A DNA stretch of 64,000 nucleotides from NCBI GenBank assembly GCA_014529385.2, contig CM043947.1, positions 97,560,036 through 97,624,035 of the forward strand, written 5' to 3'. The notes under the pieces were generated by a model. That model saw only the letters and a program-made list of their open reading frames with translations. It was not told the DNA's origin and searched no databases. The position numbers and the translations under genes were made by a program. Each line of letters begins with the position of its first letter. Position 1 is the stretch's first letter. This stretch comes from Adiantum capillus-veneris (taxonomy: Eukaryota > Streptophyta > Polypodiopsida > Polypodiales > Pteridaceae). This document shows positions 12,220 to 24,840 of the stretch, in pieces.

Positions 12220-12905
12220 ATGCATTAATGGAAAAGCTAAAGAGTCAGCATTGACTTTCCTCACCCTATCACCCCCAATGCAATGGTCTGGTCGAGAGTG
12301 CTAATGAACAAATCGTCAAAATGTTAGACAAAGTACGTGTATAAGTAGGAAGATGAGTGGGAAACAAATCTAGAAAAGTGTTTGTGGGCGTATAGGATGT
12401 CCTATGAAGTAGCCACAAATTTCAATCCATTCGAGATAATCTATGGTAAGGAGGATGTATTACCAGTGCATGCACAATTAGGTGCTTTAAAGGGCATGTG
12501 GAGTGTCAATGCCACTCAACAAGCAGTTCTATAGGATCGGATAGCCAGTTTGGAGGCTTTGTAGATGGACAGAGAGGCAGCGGTAGACTACTATGTGTAG
12601 CAGAGAGAGAAGCGGGTTGCCAAGTTCAACCAGAACCTGTCAGCATACAAGAGAATCGAAGAAGGAGACCTGGTCATGAAATACGAAAGCTACCTGGATT
12701 TCACATTCTAGAAGAAGTTCAAGAAGAAGTGGATGGTCCGTATAAAGTGCAAAAGGCCTTTCCGAATGGGACCTATCAGCATGTAAGAGCAAATGGCAAG
12801 CTTCTTAGGAACAGCGTGAACGGTGTGCGGATCAAGTTGTATTTTGAGAGGGATTTAGTACTCGAGGTGCATCAGATTGTAATCAAGGGAGGTGGGCAAC
12901 CTACC
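12220..12905 (+). pseudogene. gypsy integrase C-terminal relic
   Basis: Frame-switching translation gives the end of a gypsy integrase: HPQCNGLVESANEQIVKML near 12275, CLWAYRMSYEVATNFNPFEIIYGKE near 12380, and then the terminal block with DREAAVDYYV, YKRIEEGDLVMKY and a chromo-like GPY region. The last open piece (12498-12908) covers FHILEEVQEEVDGPYKVQKAF. At least five stops interrupt it. The third catalytic region (N-G-x-x-E) is present; the earlier D residues are missing with the rest of pol. The 3' LTR follows at 13064. Confidence 0.7.
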
Positions 12906-13036
12906 TAAAGCATGTGGTGTGCGAGGGAAGATGAAACTTTTATACATAGCCTGTACATAGGGTTGCAGTTTTTTATGAGTGCTTTCAATTCCCAGTTTGA
13001 TATGCCAGTTTTAAAGTTCTCTACATACTCTTTTGG

Positions 13037-13063
13037 TCAAACATAGATGTTTGATGAGGGGAC
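13037..13063 (+). promoter_or_regulatory. Hairpin plus polypurine tract
   Basis: TCAAACATAGATGTTTGA is an 8-bp perfect inverted repeat with a 2-base loop. TGAGGGGAC follows, and then TGTCAAACGG opens the LTR. The arrangement is the same as at 4838-4868 with a different stem sequence. Confidence 0.6.
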
Positions 13064-14085
13064 TGTCAAACGGAGCCCCGCTGCGCAAGATACTGAAGTA
13101 TAAAGTTAGAAGGTGTTGCAGATCCCCGACGGGTAGGACAACTAGGGACATGTGGCCCAGGCTAATGTTAGTGGATGCATGTGTAAATATTGAATTATGG
13201 AGCATGGTTGTCTTCTCGGAGCCTGAGATAGCAAGTTGTGATCAATTAAGGATTTCTGGGGGGCTGGGTTGGTGCCCACCTGACCGCATGGGAAATTGGG
13301 CCATCTAGCATTTTTTACGTCTTGACAAAGTTCAAGCAGATAGAGAAGATCATGGGGAGTCAATAGAAATTGATGGCTCATGATTTTGAGCCCTGAACAC
13401 CGACCTACGGCCTGAGACAGCGTGCGATTGTTGGGAGTGAAGTGGTTGCAGATGGTTCTTTTAAATATTGGTCGCCTCGGATCGCGGGCCCGGGGAATTT
13501 GGAGTGTCGGTGAGCACAACAGAGTTCAAAGTAGAAAAAACCATGTTCCATCGACCGAGTTTTGCGGCTCAGGAAACCGGCCTCTGAGTAGAATACAGTA
13601 GGCTTGTGGAGTGGGGCCAAAACAATGAGTGTGTGGGATTTTTTTACAAGGCCTTGGAGACTACCCTCTTGGGGGCGTCCCAATTGCTGCCACGTGGCAT
13701 TGAGTAAATCCCACATGCACTAAGGAAGGCAGGGAATGTGAAGTATATAGGCAAGGCCATTTGGCCTTTTGCAATTATAAGGTGGAGTATGGGGAGCTGA
13801 GAGCCCCGTGGGCTATGGCGTGAGTAGTGACGGTGCCTCCAGCGCTGTGCGCGAGCGGAGCAGGTGGCCGGTGGGGTGCACAAGGTGGTTTTCGCCAGGC
13901 TAGCGGTGTCGGTGGCGCACGCCCTTGTGTGAAGACTCTATGGATGTGACTAATGACGTGGCTGCCTGATGGGGACCTATTCCCATGACCAATTGAAGGC
14001 CACTTTTTGAAGGTAAAAGGGGGAGGGCAATAGAGCCCTCGCTAATGCCCCCGTTCCACAGGCATAATTAAGGAGGCATACCCAC

Positions 14086-14167
<82 letters not shown>

Positions 14168-15085
14168 CCCGATGAAAGGGACAAGCGGGCAGTTTCAAAG
14201 CCAGCCAAGCGAGTGCATCTTGATGGGAAAGCGAAAGAAGAGGGCAAAGAGGAAGGCCGGACCAAAAGAGAGAAATAGAGACGAGGCTGGTGGGGATAGG
14301 TCAAGAAAGAGTTGGAGAGAGGTGGTCAAAGGCTAAAAAAGAGAGTGCAAGGTTTGGGCAGTTCAAAGAGGTAAAAAATAAAGGAAAAAATAAAAAATGT
14401 CAAGGGGCAATAGCGACATCGCTAATGACCCTCCCCCCAAGTGCAAAGAGGGCAGATAAAACATGAAGCAGCTACCTCTCCCAAAGATGCCAAATTGGGA
14501 TGCTAGATGGTCAAATGAGAGGGAAATTTCCAAAATTGAAGACCCCCCACTATAAGGGTCACTTTTTAATCAAAGTAGAGGCTTTTTTTGGAGCTGTTGG
14601 AAGCCTGCAAAGTGGAGCTCTCTGATAGACCTATCTCTTTGTAATTTTTTCGTGACAATGGCCATGGAGATGACAGTGCAAGCCATTGTACATGCATTTT
14701 GAAGTGCAGTCAAGCCACTGTTGCCCCGTCTTGTTGTTGTTTCCCCTTCCCCCCTTCTCTTTCTCCTGCTTTAATGTTTCCCGTTGGTGCCACCAGTGTG
14801 GATGTGTGTGCCCCCCTGGACCAACGGTGTTTTGTGTAAGAGAGTAAGATTGAGCGGCTGTGTGTGTGTGTAAGGGTGCAGATAGACCGTGGCAGTAGGT
14901 GGGCTTTGTGTGGTGGATTGGTGGAGTGTGTGAGCAGTAAAAATTGGGCAAGCAGTGGTGTGCTAGTGTAGTCTAGTGTGTTTTCGAAGGTGTTTTCTGA
15001 GAGGATAGGGGTGTTGTGGATACCATGAGCTATAGAGAGGCCCATGTGTTTGTGCTGGGTGTGTTTCCCCATTCCCCCTCTAACA
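13064..15085 (+). repeat. 3' LTR, about 2.0 kb
   Basis: Starts TGTCAAAC after the purine tract and ends CTCTAACA at 15085. Both ends are TG/CA, and the last 90 bp resemble the LTR ends at 2763 and 6568. It contains an AG microsatellite at 14087-14164. No 5' partner is visible. Confidence 0.6.
14087..14164. repeat. (AG)39 microsatellite
   Basis: Uninterrupted AG from 14087 to 14164 inside the 3' LTR. Confidence 0.9.
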
Positions 15086-15599
15086 CCATTTTAGATAATT
15101 TGGAAAAATCCCGTTTCTCAAATTCTTAACGTGTATGCTAGGATTGTGTTATTTTATGATTTCCTAGTTCTAGTTGCCTTTAATTTAGATAAAAATTATC
15201 ATGATTGTATGAGTCTATTTTAATTTCTCTACTATAAAATTTAAGAATAAACCTTCAATATAGTTCTTGAAAAGAGGATTTGTATGACATCAATGCTTTT
15301 CAAAATTCAACAAATGCTTCTAGAAGTAGCTTCTCAAAAAATGAGGTGTCAAAAAAACTAATTGATATGATTTTAAAGCAGCATATAGATTGATTACAGC
15401 AGTTAAAAGAGATAATATGTAAAGATAAATGCTATTAAACACTCTTGTCATAAATTTGGCGACCTTAATCCATTTATAACAAAATACTTGGTCATGGTTT
15501 TGTAGAATGCTATCAAGTTTTAAATACACTATAATTTAAACAACATTCAACTAATATTTCACACTTAAAAAGTCAACAATAATATAGAGTATCCTATGA
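15086..15599. other. AT-rich spacer
   Basis: No gene, repeat or motif recognised. Composition changes sharply from GA/TG-rich to AT-rich at the LTR end. Confidence 0.5.
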
Positions 15600-16240
15600 C
15601 TATAAGACCATGAGATTCCATCTATTGCACCTATGGCCTTAAGGCCATATAGTGCTCTTTGTAGATATATCTATGACTTTAAGATAACCCAAAATATGTC
15701 TCTTTATGACCTCAAGGCCAGAGGGTTAGGATTGTTAGCTGGTCTCAACGTATAAAGAGATCCAGTGCTTCAAAGCCATATGGGACTTTATTTATGTGCC
15801 ACCCTATGTCTCTAAGGCTGTAGGTTGTCTTAGGTCCACAAGCTGTTGTTTATGTCAATAAGAAACCCTTCTATGCTCTATGTTGGCACTCTATGTCCCC
15901 AGGCACACAAGGTGTGTCTCGTATGCTAGTTAGAAACCCTTTATTCTATATGTTGTCACCATATGTCCTTAAACCATAGGGTGCCCTCTATGCTAGTAAG
16001 AAATCCTCTATACTCTGTGTTTTCACCCTATGGACCTAGGGCCACAAGGTACCCTCCATGCAAGTAAGAAATCCTCTACGCTCAATATTGAGACCATGTG
16101 GCCCCAAAGCCATAGGATGTCCTCTATGGTAGTGAGAAAAACCCTCTATGCTCTATGTTCACAAACAATTAAAAAAATCTAAACAATAATAAAGAGTATC
16201 CTATGGCCCTAAGACCATAAGATGTCATCTATTGCACCTA
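15600..16240. repeat. 68-bp palindromic repeat, block 1 (diverged)
   Basis: Diverged units with the words CTATGCTAGTAAGAAA, CTCTATGTT and ATGGCC...GGCCATA. Arms are partly mutated. The block fades into AT-rich DNA on both sides. Confidence 0.75.
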
Positions 16241-16943
16241 TAATTCCATTTGTTATTTTATTTAACTATAGAAAGTTAAATGAGGCACTTACTAAGATAA
16301 ACTATCATAGTGCTAACTTTGAATTTGTTTCGTAACATAAAACTACAATATAAAAACTCTTAATATAAATTTGTGCCAAAGAATCTATGTTAAGATGAAG
16401 ATTTTTTACATCAAGTACATGCTTTAAAACTTCATTCAAAGGTTTTAGAGATGGTGTCTCAAAAAAAGGAGGTGTTTAAAAACACCATTTGATGTGAATA
16501 ATACGAACTGTATACATTGATTATGTCAAAATAGTAAAAAGTATAGGCACAAAGATTACCACCAACAACTTAAGAGTTTCATAAAAATGATGGTCTTCAT
16601 CGCATGTACAACAAAGTACTAACTAGAAAGAGTATGATATCCCCAAGATTGAGGTTATTTAAAAAACACCGTTTTGTAACACTACCAAATGTCAAGAACA
16701 TTCTGATTGTTTGCATCACTTAATAAAGACAATTACTAAGAAGAAAATATTAACAATACCATAGAAGCATCAAACAATGAAACCAAAGAACTTGAATGAG
16801 AGAACTCTCCTCACAATAGGATGCACTTCATTAAAAAAAATATCTTAAAGATTTTTCAAGCTATCCCACAACTTTCCATCAAGTTTAAAATTTGAAAAGT
16901 ACACAATGCCAAATACTTGGTAGATGCTATTTAGAATACTTAA

Positions 16944-17703
16944 CTAGTACACTTGAGGTGGCCTCCTTCTCTTGAGATTTTGAGTCCTTTGAGACATATA
17001 ACATTGCATTGCATAGTGAGTCTCAGGATTAGGATGGAACATTACAAAATTTCTTTTGGTATAGTCTCTCTTGTCTTTAGCATACAACCATCCACATAAC
17101 CATAGAAAAATTTCATCTTTTAAAAAACTTTGAAGCAATTGAGTAGGTTGGTTCCAAAAATTTGGAAAAATCATACAAGTTCCTTCCATATTCCACATCA
17201 TTCGGTATGGACTATCATCAAATATTATAGTGTTGCCCCCATCTAAATAATCAAGTAGCTTCCATATGGTCAAAAGATTTTTATAATAGGCTCTTTTGTA
17301 ACCGATCATCAAATTTGAATTTTGGCAGCACCTGTTATCCATAATCATCTTGAATTTGTGACTTTGTGTAGGAAAACAGGTCTTGATTATGTGTTGAGAT
17401 TTTTGTAAACGATGGCAGCTCCAAATCCAAACCTCAAATAACTCAAAGCAAAATCTTAAGAAATACTCTGCATCTGGACGCACCGCATACACCTCATTCT
17501 TATCTTCTACAATGCACATTTACTTGGTCGAGGTTGGCCTTGATTGAAGCTCAAATGTTGCGAGAAGTAAACCCTCTAAATCCAAGATAAGCGTTCTTTT
17601 ATCCTGTTTGAATGATGCTGGTAGATAATGAAACCATTGCTCTTGGTTTGAATGTGATATTTGATGTAATATGAAAGGGAGCTCCTCTATTTTGTGATAA
17701 TCT
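16944..17703 (-). pseudogene. FCP1/HAD phosphatase-like gene fragment A
   Basis: Read on the - strand. The frame from 17703 contains KRTLILDLEGLLLATFE, resembling the DxDG(T/N)L nucleophile block of FCP1-type HAD phosphatases but with E for the second D. An in-frame TAA at 17520-17522 follows. The frame then continues with VRPDAEYFLRFCFELFEVWIWS and NTIIFDDSPYRMMW, the motif II and motif III/IV regions of the family, to a stop near 16944. Upstream, a T-run followed by TGCTATTAG (about 17704-17720) looks like a 3' splice site, so this is probably an exon. Because the nucleophile block is altered and a stop is present, I call it a pseudogene. Known family members dephosphorylate the RNA polymerase II tail or related targets; no such role is shown here. 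Confidence 0.65.
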
Positions 17704-18231
17704 AATAGCAAAAAAAAAAATCTTAGAAGCTCTGAAATGAATTAAAAAAAAAGTTAATATAGAGATCTTAAGTGTGTTGAAGATCTTAGGGACATAGGGT
17801 GCTAATTTGTGGTTACACTTAGTAAATCTTATGCAAGAACACATACCAAACTATGACCCTATGGCCTTAGAGTCATAGGGTGTTGAGATTATAAAGTGCA
17901 ATTCCCCCAAGGTCATAGAGCAAGATTTGACCTTATGAGCATATAAATTGTTCTTGATGGCACAATAAACTCAAATTTCAAAGAAAACAACTATAAAACC
18001 TTTTAAAAAAAGGAGAATTTGGCATACGCAACTCAAAAGTTACTCAGAGTATTGAAAGACAAATTAAAAAACTATTAATCATTTACATCTTCATATATCT
18101 TGAAACCCTAAGCACTCTAGCAAAGTCCCTGAGTACATAAAGATCTTTGTAAATGAAAAAATGTTACAAAACATTGAGTCATCATTTCTTGATATAGGGC
18201 TATTTGAGATCATACTAAATTTTTAAATTCC
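17704..18231. other. AT-rich spacer with a few degraded 68-bp repeat words
   Basis: Contains CCTATGGCCTTAGAGTCATAGGG near 17863 in two pieces of a palindrome, otherwise no feature. It may hold an intron of fragment A. Confidence 0.4.
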
Positions 18232-19585
18232 TTATATAATTCCTCGCTTCATGACTTTGATCACAGGCTCCTTGTATCCCAAGTTTTGGGCAAGCATGAT
18301 TGCTTCTGTACCTTTCAAGGCTGATAGAGATTTGGTATTCTTTAAGACCCTTACTTTTTCTCGATCACGTGTTGAAAGTTTCTTGTCTTGACTTCGAGTG
18401 GACATTCCACTAGTGCTAGATGTTGCAACTTTATCATCATGAAGAGGACGAGAAACTTCTGGTAGCCTTCCTGTGGAGTAGGTTTTTCGTAGAAAAATTA
18501 GATTCCTCTCCTCCCACTCTTCAACAACATCGTGTATACGGTTATAAAGCTCATGACCTTGAGCAATGGGTGCTTGTCCTTATAAATGAGACCCTGTACT
18601 TGTGCGAATGTCATTAACATGATTAAGAGCTTTGATATATGGTAGCAGCTCCCCAAGGATGATATTATTCTCCTCATCATCAACATTAAATGATGGTGGA
18701 AAAATACAATTCAATGCAGGATTCATGCATCCCTTTAATGGTTCATCATCTACAAGAAGCAATCTTCTTGCATCAAGCCCAAATTTTGATGATGCAATAG
18801 CCAACCGTTTGAAAAGTGCTTCTACTCCTGGATTATCTAAGCGAGTGATCCTTGATTCTATGCATGGTTGACATTCGCTTTGCCCCCAGATCATAAAGAA
18901 TGGAAATTTTTCTTTAGCTTCCTTTTCTAAATCTTGATGATGTCCACAACATGCATGTCATTAGCAACTGACCATATCCCTACATTGAAAATGCTAAGTA
19001 GAGCCTTTAAAAACTCAATGCATCCTTGACGAAGAACAATATGCTCATGTCCAAACTTTAAGCTCTTCATTTTCTTGGAATTTTTCCAGTATCTCCTCAG
19101 GAACAATCGACACAAGTTCACTATTAGTCAACATTGATTTGTTGGTGGATGGAAGGTCTCACTCACCATGCACTTTGATTTCCAAATCCTTGGGTGCTAA
19201 AATATTTGTGTTGGATTCTCCTTTCGGCGTTGCACATGTTCTGGAACTTGCATTGTCTTCTACTTCCATTGTAGTGTCATGCAATTCAATTCCCAAATCT
19301 TGGGCTACTAGAACAGTTTCATTGGATTCTTCTTCTTGCCTTGTAGATGTTCCGGAACTTTCATTGTCTTCTTCCATTGGATTATTCTTTAAATTTATCT
19401 CCAGCCGTTGTAGCAGTTGACGTTCAAAAACTTGTAGATTCTTGTCATCTTCTTCAGAAACTCTTTGGTTGACATGGAGATTGATAGAATCTTTCTCAGT
19501 AGGGTCAATGGCATGAGCATCCTCTATACCAATGATCTCGAGTAAAACTTTGCCAGCTGTAATATCTTATTGAAGGACTGCAAGT
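18232..19585 (-). pseudogene. FCP1/HAD phosphatase-like gene fragment B
   Basis: The - strand shows one gene-like unit in pieces. From about 19568 to 19161 there is an acidic, E/D-rich region (ERQLLQRLEINLKNNP, then MEEDNESSGTST), ending in a stop. From about 19060 a second frame gives RQGCIEFLKALLSIFNVGIWS, then a one-base shift near 18925 leads to EKEAKEKFPFFMIWGQSECQ, LLLVDDEPLKG and FNCIF-type residues. After an in-frame TAA at about 18577 the frame stays open to a stop at 18232 (basic, S/T-rich, ending VMKRGII). IWS, WGQ and VDD match the FCP1 homology fold. The N-terminal nucleophile block is not seen. TTTAAACTTGCAG just upstream of 19585 could be a 3' splice site. Frameshifts and stops make a working product unlikely. 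Confidence 0.65.
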
Positions 19586-19929
19586 TTAAATAACACCTAA
19601 TTTTAGATTCCAATTATCTACATTTTGATAAATCTTTTTTGTCACACTCTTAAAAAAAACTAATAACAAATAGCAAATTTACTAACTGACAACACATCTA
19701 CAATGAATTTATTTTTATGCTCCTCATTGTCTAGAGATTCCTAATCTTTATCTAGCTACATTATTTCTTTGTCCATGATTGTGGTGCCTAGAAATATACT
19801 TTGTCCATGATGGTGGTGCCTAGAAGTATACTTGGAGAAACATTTATGCCTTTAAGCTCTAGAGCACAAGTCTCATTTTCTACTGCCATGATCTTCTTAC
19901 ATTGGATGATTTCCTTGACTAAGTTTCTT
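19586..19929. other. AT-rich spacer
   Basis: Contains a short imperfect tandem repeat (TTTGTCCATGAT...GTGGTGCCTAGAA at about 19766 and 19800). Nothing else recognised. Confidence 0.5.
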
Positions 19930-22900
19930 ATGTCCTTCAGGCCATAGGGTTCTCTTTGTAGATATCTCCATGACTTTAAGATAATCCAAAATATGTCTCT
20001 TTATGGCCTCAATGCCATAGGGTTAGGATTGTTAGTAGGTCTCAATATATAAATAGATATATGGCTTCAAAGCCATATGGTACTTTATTTATGTGTCACC
20101 CTATGGCCCTAAGTCCATGGGTTGTAATAGGTCCACAGGATGCCCTCTATGAGCACTAGTTAGAAACCATCTATGCTCTACGTTGGCACCCTATGGCCCG
20201 AGGGCCACAAGGTGTGCCTCTTATGCTAGTAAGGAACCCTTTATGCTACATGTTGTCACTCTATGGCCCTTGGGCCATAGGGTGCCCTCTGTGCTAGTAA
20301 CAAATCCTCTATGCTCTATGTTTGCACCCTATGGACCTAGGGCCACAAGATACCCTCTGTGATAGTAAGCAATCCTCTATTCTCTATGTTTGCACCCTAT
20401 GGACCTAGGGCCACAAGGTACCCTCTATGCTAGTAAGAAATCCTCTATGCTCAATATTGAAACCCTATGCCCCCAAGGCCATAGGATGTCCACTATGGTA
20501 GTAAAAAAACCCTCTACGCTCTATGTTGGCACCCTATGGAGACTTGAGGGCCACAAGATACCCTTTATAATGCTACTAAGAATCCTTGTATGCTCTAGGG
20601 GAGCACCAAATAGCCCTAGGCCACAAGGTTCCCTCTATGCTACAAAGAAAACCTCTATTCTCTACATTGGCAACCTACATCCCTCGGGCCATAGGGTGCA
20701 TCAAATGGCTCCTAGGCCACAAGGTTCCCTCTATGCTGGAAAGAAAACCTTTGCGCTCTACGTTGCTCTAGGGCCATAGGGTGCCCCCTACGCCTAGTAA
20801 GAAACCATTGAAACTCTATACTAGCATCTAAAGACCGTAGGCCGCAAGGTGCACTCTATGCTAGTAAGAAACCATCTAAACTCTATGTTTGTAAACTATG
20901 ACCCAAAGGCCATAGGGTGGCCAAGTAACCCTTTAGGAGAAATCCCCACAAAGACCACCTTATCACCCCGTGGTGATCTAGTTTCCTAGGTGCCCTTTTT
21001 AAGACTCTTCTATTTTGGTATCATATGGCCCCAGAGAAATAAGCTATCCTCTATGCTATCAAAAAACGCTTTATGCTCTTTGTTGGAATTGTATGGCCCC
21101 AAGGCCATAGGGTGCTCCCTATGCTAGCAAGAAACCCTCCTTGCTATATGTTTGCAACCCTATGGCACCAAGGACACAGGGTGTCCTCCATGATAGTAAG
21201 AAACCCTCTATGCTCTATGTTTGCATCCCATTTGACTATGTTGACACCCTATGGCCCCAGGGCCGTAGGGTGCTCCCTATGCTAGTAAGAAACACTATAT
21301 GCTCTCTGTTGGCACTCTATGGTCCCAAGGGCCATAGAGTGGAAAATGTGACCTTTGAGAGTATTCCTTAGCACGTTTGCAAAGACCACCTTAGCCTAGG
21401 TTCCATCTTAGAGACTCTATATTGTCACCCTATGACCTAGGGCCATACGGTGACCATTATCCTATAAAGAGACCCTCTATGTTAGCAATAAACCCTCAAT
21501 TCTCTATGTTGGCACCCTATAGCCCTAGGGCCACAAGGTGCCCTTCATCCTAGGAAGAGACCCTCTATGCCCTAAATTGGTACTCTTTGGCCTCAGGGTC
21601 ATAGGGTGCCTTCTATGCTAGTAAGATACATTATATGGTCTAGGTTTCCACTCTATTACGTAGGGCTGAAAGGTTTGCTCTATGAAGAGACCATGTATAC
21701 TATATGTTGGCAGTGTATATCCCTAGGGCTATAGGGTGTCATTTATTCTACTATCATACGGTCCAAGGGCCAGATGGTGACCAAGGTGTCATGTGTGAGA
21801 GAATTCTCTACTACATATACAAAAACCACTTTATGTCACTATGGCGTCCCAAGGGCAACAAGGTGCTAATAAAAATCCCTCTATGCTCTATGTTGGCACC
21901 CTATGGCCCCAAGGCCATAGGGCGGCCTTTATGCTAGTAAAATCCCCTCTATGCACTATGTTTACGTGTATACTTATAAGAAGCCATTTATGCACTATGT
22001 TGGCATCTTATGACCCTAGATCCATAAGATGTCCTCTATTGTAAAAGAGAAATCGTACATGGGCTATGATGGCATCCTCTGGTCCTAGGGCCATAGGGTT
22101 TCCTCTATGCTAGAAAACCCTCTATGCCTAATGCTAGCACCCTATAACCCTAGGGTCACAAGGTAGCCCTCCATGCTCTATATAGGCACCCTATGGTTCC
22201 AGGGCCATAGGGTCATTCTATGCTAATAATAACCTCAATATGATTTATGTTGTCACCCTATGGCCCTAGGGCCACAAGGTTCCCTCGAGGCTAATATAAA
22301 CCCCTAATGTTTCATGTTTTCACCCTATGGTGCTAGTACCACAAGGTGTTGTCTATGCTAGGAAGAAACCCTATGGTCCTAGGGTGCCCTATATACTACT
22401 AAGAAACACCATATGCTCTATGTTGAGACCCTATGGCCTTAGGCCATAGGGGGACCTAAGGCCGTAGGGTGTCCAAGGTGTCCTTGAAGAGAATCCCTTA
22501 CTACATACATATAGAATACTTTATGGCCCCAAGACCATTGAGTGACCTAAGTGTCCCTTTAGAGACTCTATATTTGTACCCTATAAACATTGAGTGACTT
22601 ACGTGCCTCTTCATAGACTCTATGTTAGAGCTCTATGGCACTAGGGTCATAGAGTGCTCTTTATGCTACTAAGAGCCCCTATATGATCTTTGCTGGCACT
22701 CTTGGGGCCATAGGGTACCTTTCATGTTAGCAAGAAATTCTACATACTTTATGTTAGCACCCTATGGCCCTAGGGACACTTGGTGCCCTCTATGCTTCCA
22801 TGCTAAAAGGAAATCCTCCATGCTCTAAGTTGGCTTATGTCCCAAGGGCCAATGGTTGTCTTCAATGCTAGTAAGAAACACTACATGCTCTAAGTTTGTA

Positions 22901-22940
22901 TCCTATGGCCCAAGGGACATAGGGTGGCCAAGGAATCCAC
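19930..22940. repeat. 68-bp palindromic repeat, block 2 (main array)
   Basis: About 3 kb of head-to-tail units. Spacing of the word CTCTATGTT is 68 bp (for example 20314 to 20382). Each unit has a palindromic core with arms CCCTATGGCC and GGCCATAGGG around a few central bases, and a linker containing CTATGCTAGTAAGAAACC. Units vary by substitutions and short deletions, so copies are not freshly amplified. Because 68 is not a multiple of three, successive units read through all three frames, which explains the many small open frames here. No protein-coding role is supported. Confidence 0.9.
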
Positions 22941-24229
22941 CATACATTCACAAATGGATCTTGATCATGATGTCATTAGAGCACATAGCATTCTTTCTAA
23001 TATTAGTAATTTCAATAAAAAAGGTCAAGTTGTTTTAGTGATCTTAAAAACCATTTATACAGGTGATATATGTTTTGACATAATTTTCAAGGATGAATAC
23101 ACATTAAAAATTTTCATAATAAAATAGTCATGAAAAATACAAGTGTATATCCACATTAAAATAATTATAGGTGGTATATATCAACTTAATTAGACAATGA
23201 TAGTTATGAAAAAATCAAAGTGTTTACTTTTTTTATAAAATCTCAATGTATTTATGATCTTATTAAAATGTGTAAGTTAATATTGCGGTAAATATGCAAT
23301 CCAATATACAAAATTGAATCATTATCATACATCATACATCTGTTGCTTTGCCACACAGTTGAAGGGGTCTTTGCCTTCAAATATCATAATAACATTCAAA
23401 CAATTAAATAAAATTTGCAAGTACTTTAATTCACAAATGCATTGATCTGTTGGTGGGTAGAAGGTCTGGCTCACCATGCACTTTGATTTTCAAATCCTAG
23501 GGGGAAAAAATATATGTTTTGGATTCTCCTTATGGCATTGCACATGTTCTGGAACTTGCATTGCCTTCTACTTCCAATTTACAAACTTAAACAATGGTTA
23601 TACATTATACAATCATTTCTTTGCAATAAACCTTGATACAATTTTCTGATTGCTACATGACAAGCTAAAAAATTGTACTATTCCTAGCTTCCCTCTATTG
23701 AGAAAAATTCAAGATATAAATTCCAATTCTCTATGTCATCTAGAAGAGAAACAAAATCATAGTTTGGAACATAATACTTGCACTTGATATCTTTGAATAA
23801 AATCTTGTTACAATTAAAGAACTAGATCTTCACATAATCCAAAGGACAAATGCTTCAATAATCATTTTAACTCTCATACTCGATGTTTACTATCTAAGAA
23901 AATAATTGGCATTTACAACAAATATTGAATGTATGTTTAATTTAGTTAGTTGCAATACAAAGATAATTTTTCAAACGCTTACACCATCAATTCACTGTAG
24001 AAGAACTTACACCCAACAAAAAATGATCATACATCAATTGTTCAAACTCTCATTTTGGAATTTTGAGGACTAAATACTTTTTAGTTTTTTCTAGTTTATT
24101 TCATTCTCAATAGAATATTAAACCTTAATCACAAGATAAGAAATATATGTCCCTAATGTATATGGACACAAGATAGTAAGGCCAAAGAAAAATGTTTTTG
24201 AAACACTTAAAGAGTCTTTAGGTGACCTA
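22941..24229. other. AT-rich spacer
   Basis: No gene seen except the copied gene fragment at 23448-23577. Long AT-rich runs, no repeat units. Confidence 0.5.
23448..23577 (-). pseudogene. Second copy of part of FCP1-like fragment B
   Basis: Matches 19137-19268 over about 130 bp (shared words ACCATGCACTTTGATTT and ATGTTCTGGAACTTGCATTG) with about 15 % differences by eye. It covers only the acidic N-terminal part and stands alone in AT-rich DNA. Confidence 0.8.
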
Positions 24230-24840
24230 GAATAACCAACCTATGGTCTAAAGGCCATAGGGTGTCATGTGATAATTTTTAAGATGTGTAGCTAAGTGAT
24301 TTTCATCCATGGGGTGGTTTAAGTGCCCCTATGGAGATTCTATGTCACCACCCTATGGCCCTAAGGCCTAAGGGTATCCCAAATGGTCTTGGATAACTTA
24401 TGTTTCCTTCTATAATAGCCCAAATACTTATGTTCCCTTTTAGAGACTTTATGTAATCACCCTACATCCATAAGATTGTAGGGTAGCCCAAATGCTTTTG
24501 GGGGATTCTATGTTGACACCCTATGGCCTTAAGGCTGTAGACTAAACCAAATGCTTATGTGCCCTTTTAAAGACTCTATGTAATCACCCTATATCCGTAA
24601 GATTGTAGGGTAGGCCCAATGCTTTTGGGGGATTCTATGTTGACACCCTATGGACCTAAGGCTATAGAGTAACCCAGATGCTTATGTGGCCTTTTAGAGA
24701 CTCGGTGTAGTCACCCTACGTCCGTAAGGTTGTAGGGTATCCCATTTTCTTTTGGGGGATTCTATGGCCCTAGGGCCCTAGGGTGTCATGTCTACAAAGA
24801 ACTCTATGATCCTAAAGTCATAGGGTGTTCTTCCCAAACC
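24230..24840. repeat. 68-bp palindromic repeat, block 3 (variant)
   Basis: Palindromic cores remain, but the linker differs: ATGCTTATGTGCCCTTTTAGAGACTC and CTTTTGGGGGATTCTATGTTGACAC alternate, giving a longer repeat of about 120 bp (for example 24420-24540-24660). Confidence 0.7.

Noticed and set aside
20390-22044. Open frames through the 68-bp repeat (for example 20390-20779)
   Set aside because: Frames change from unit to unit and no domain or conserved start exists.
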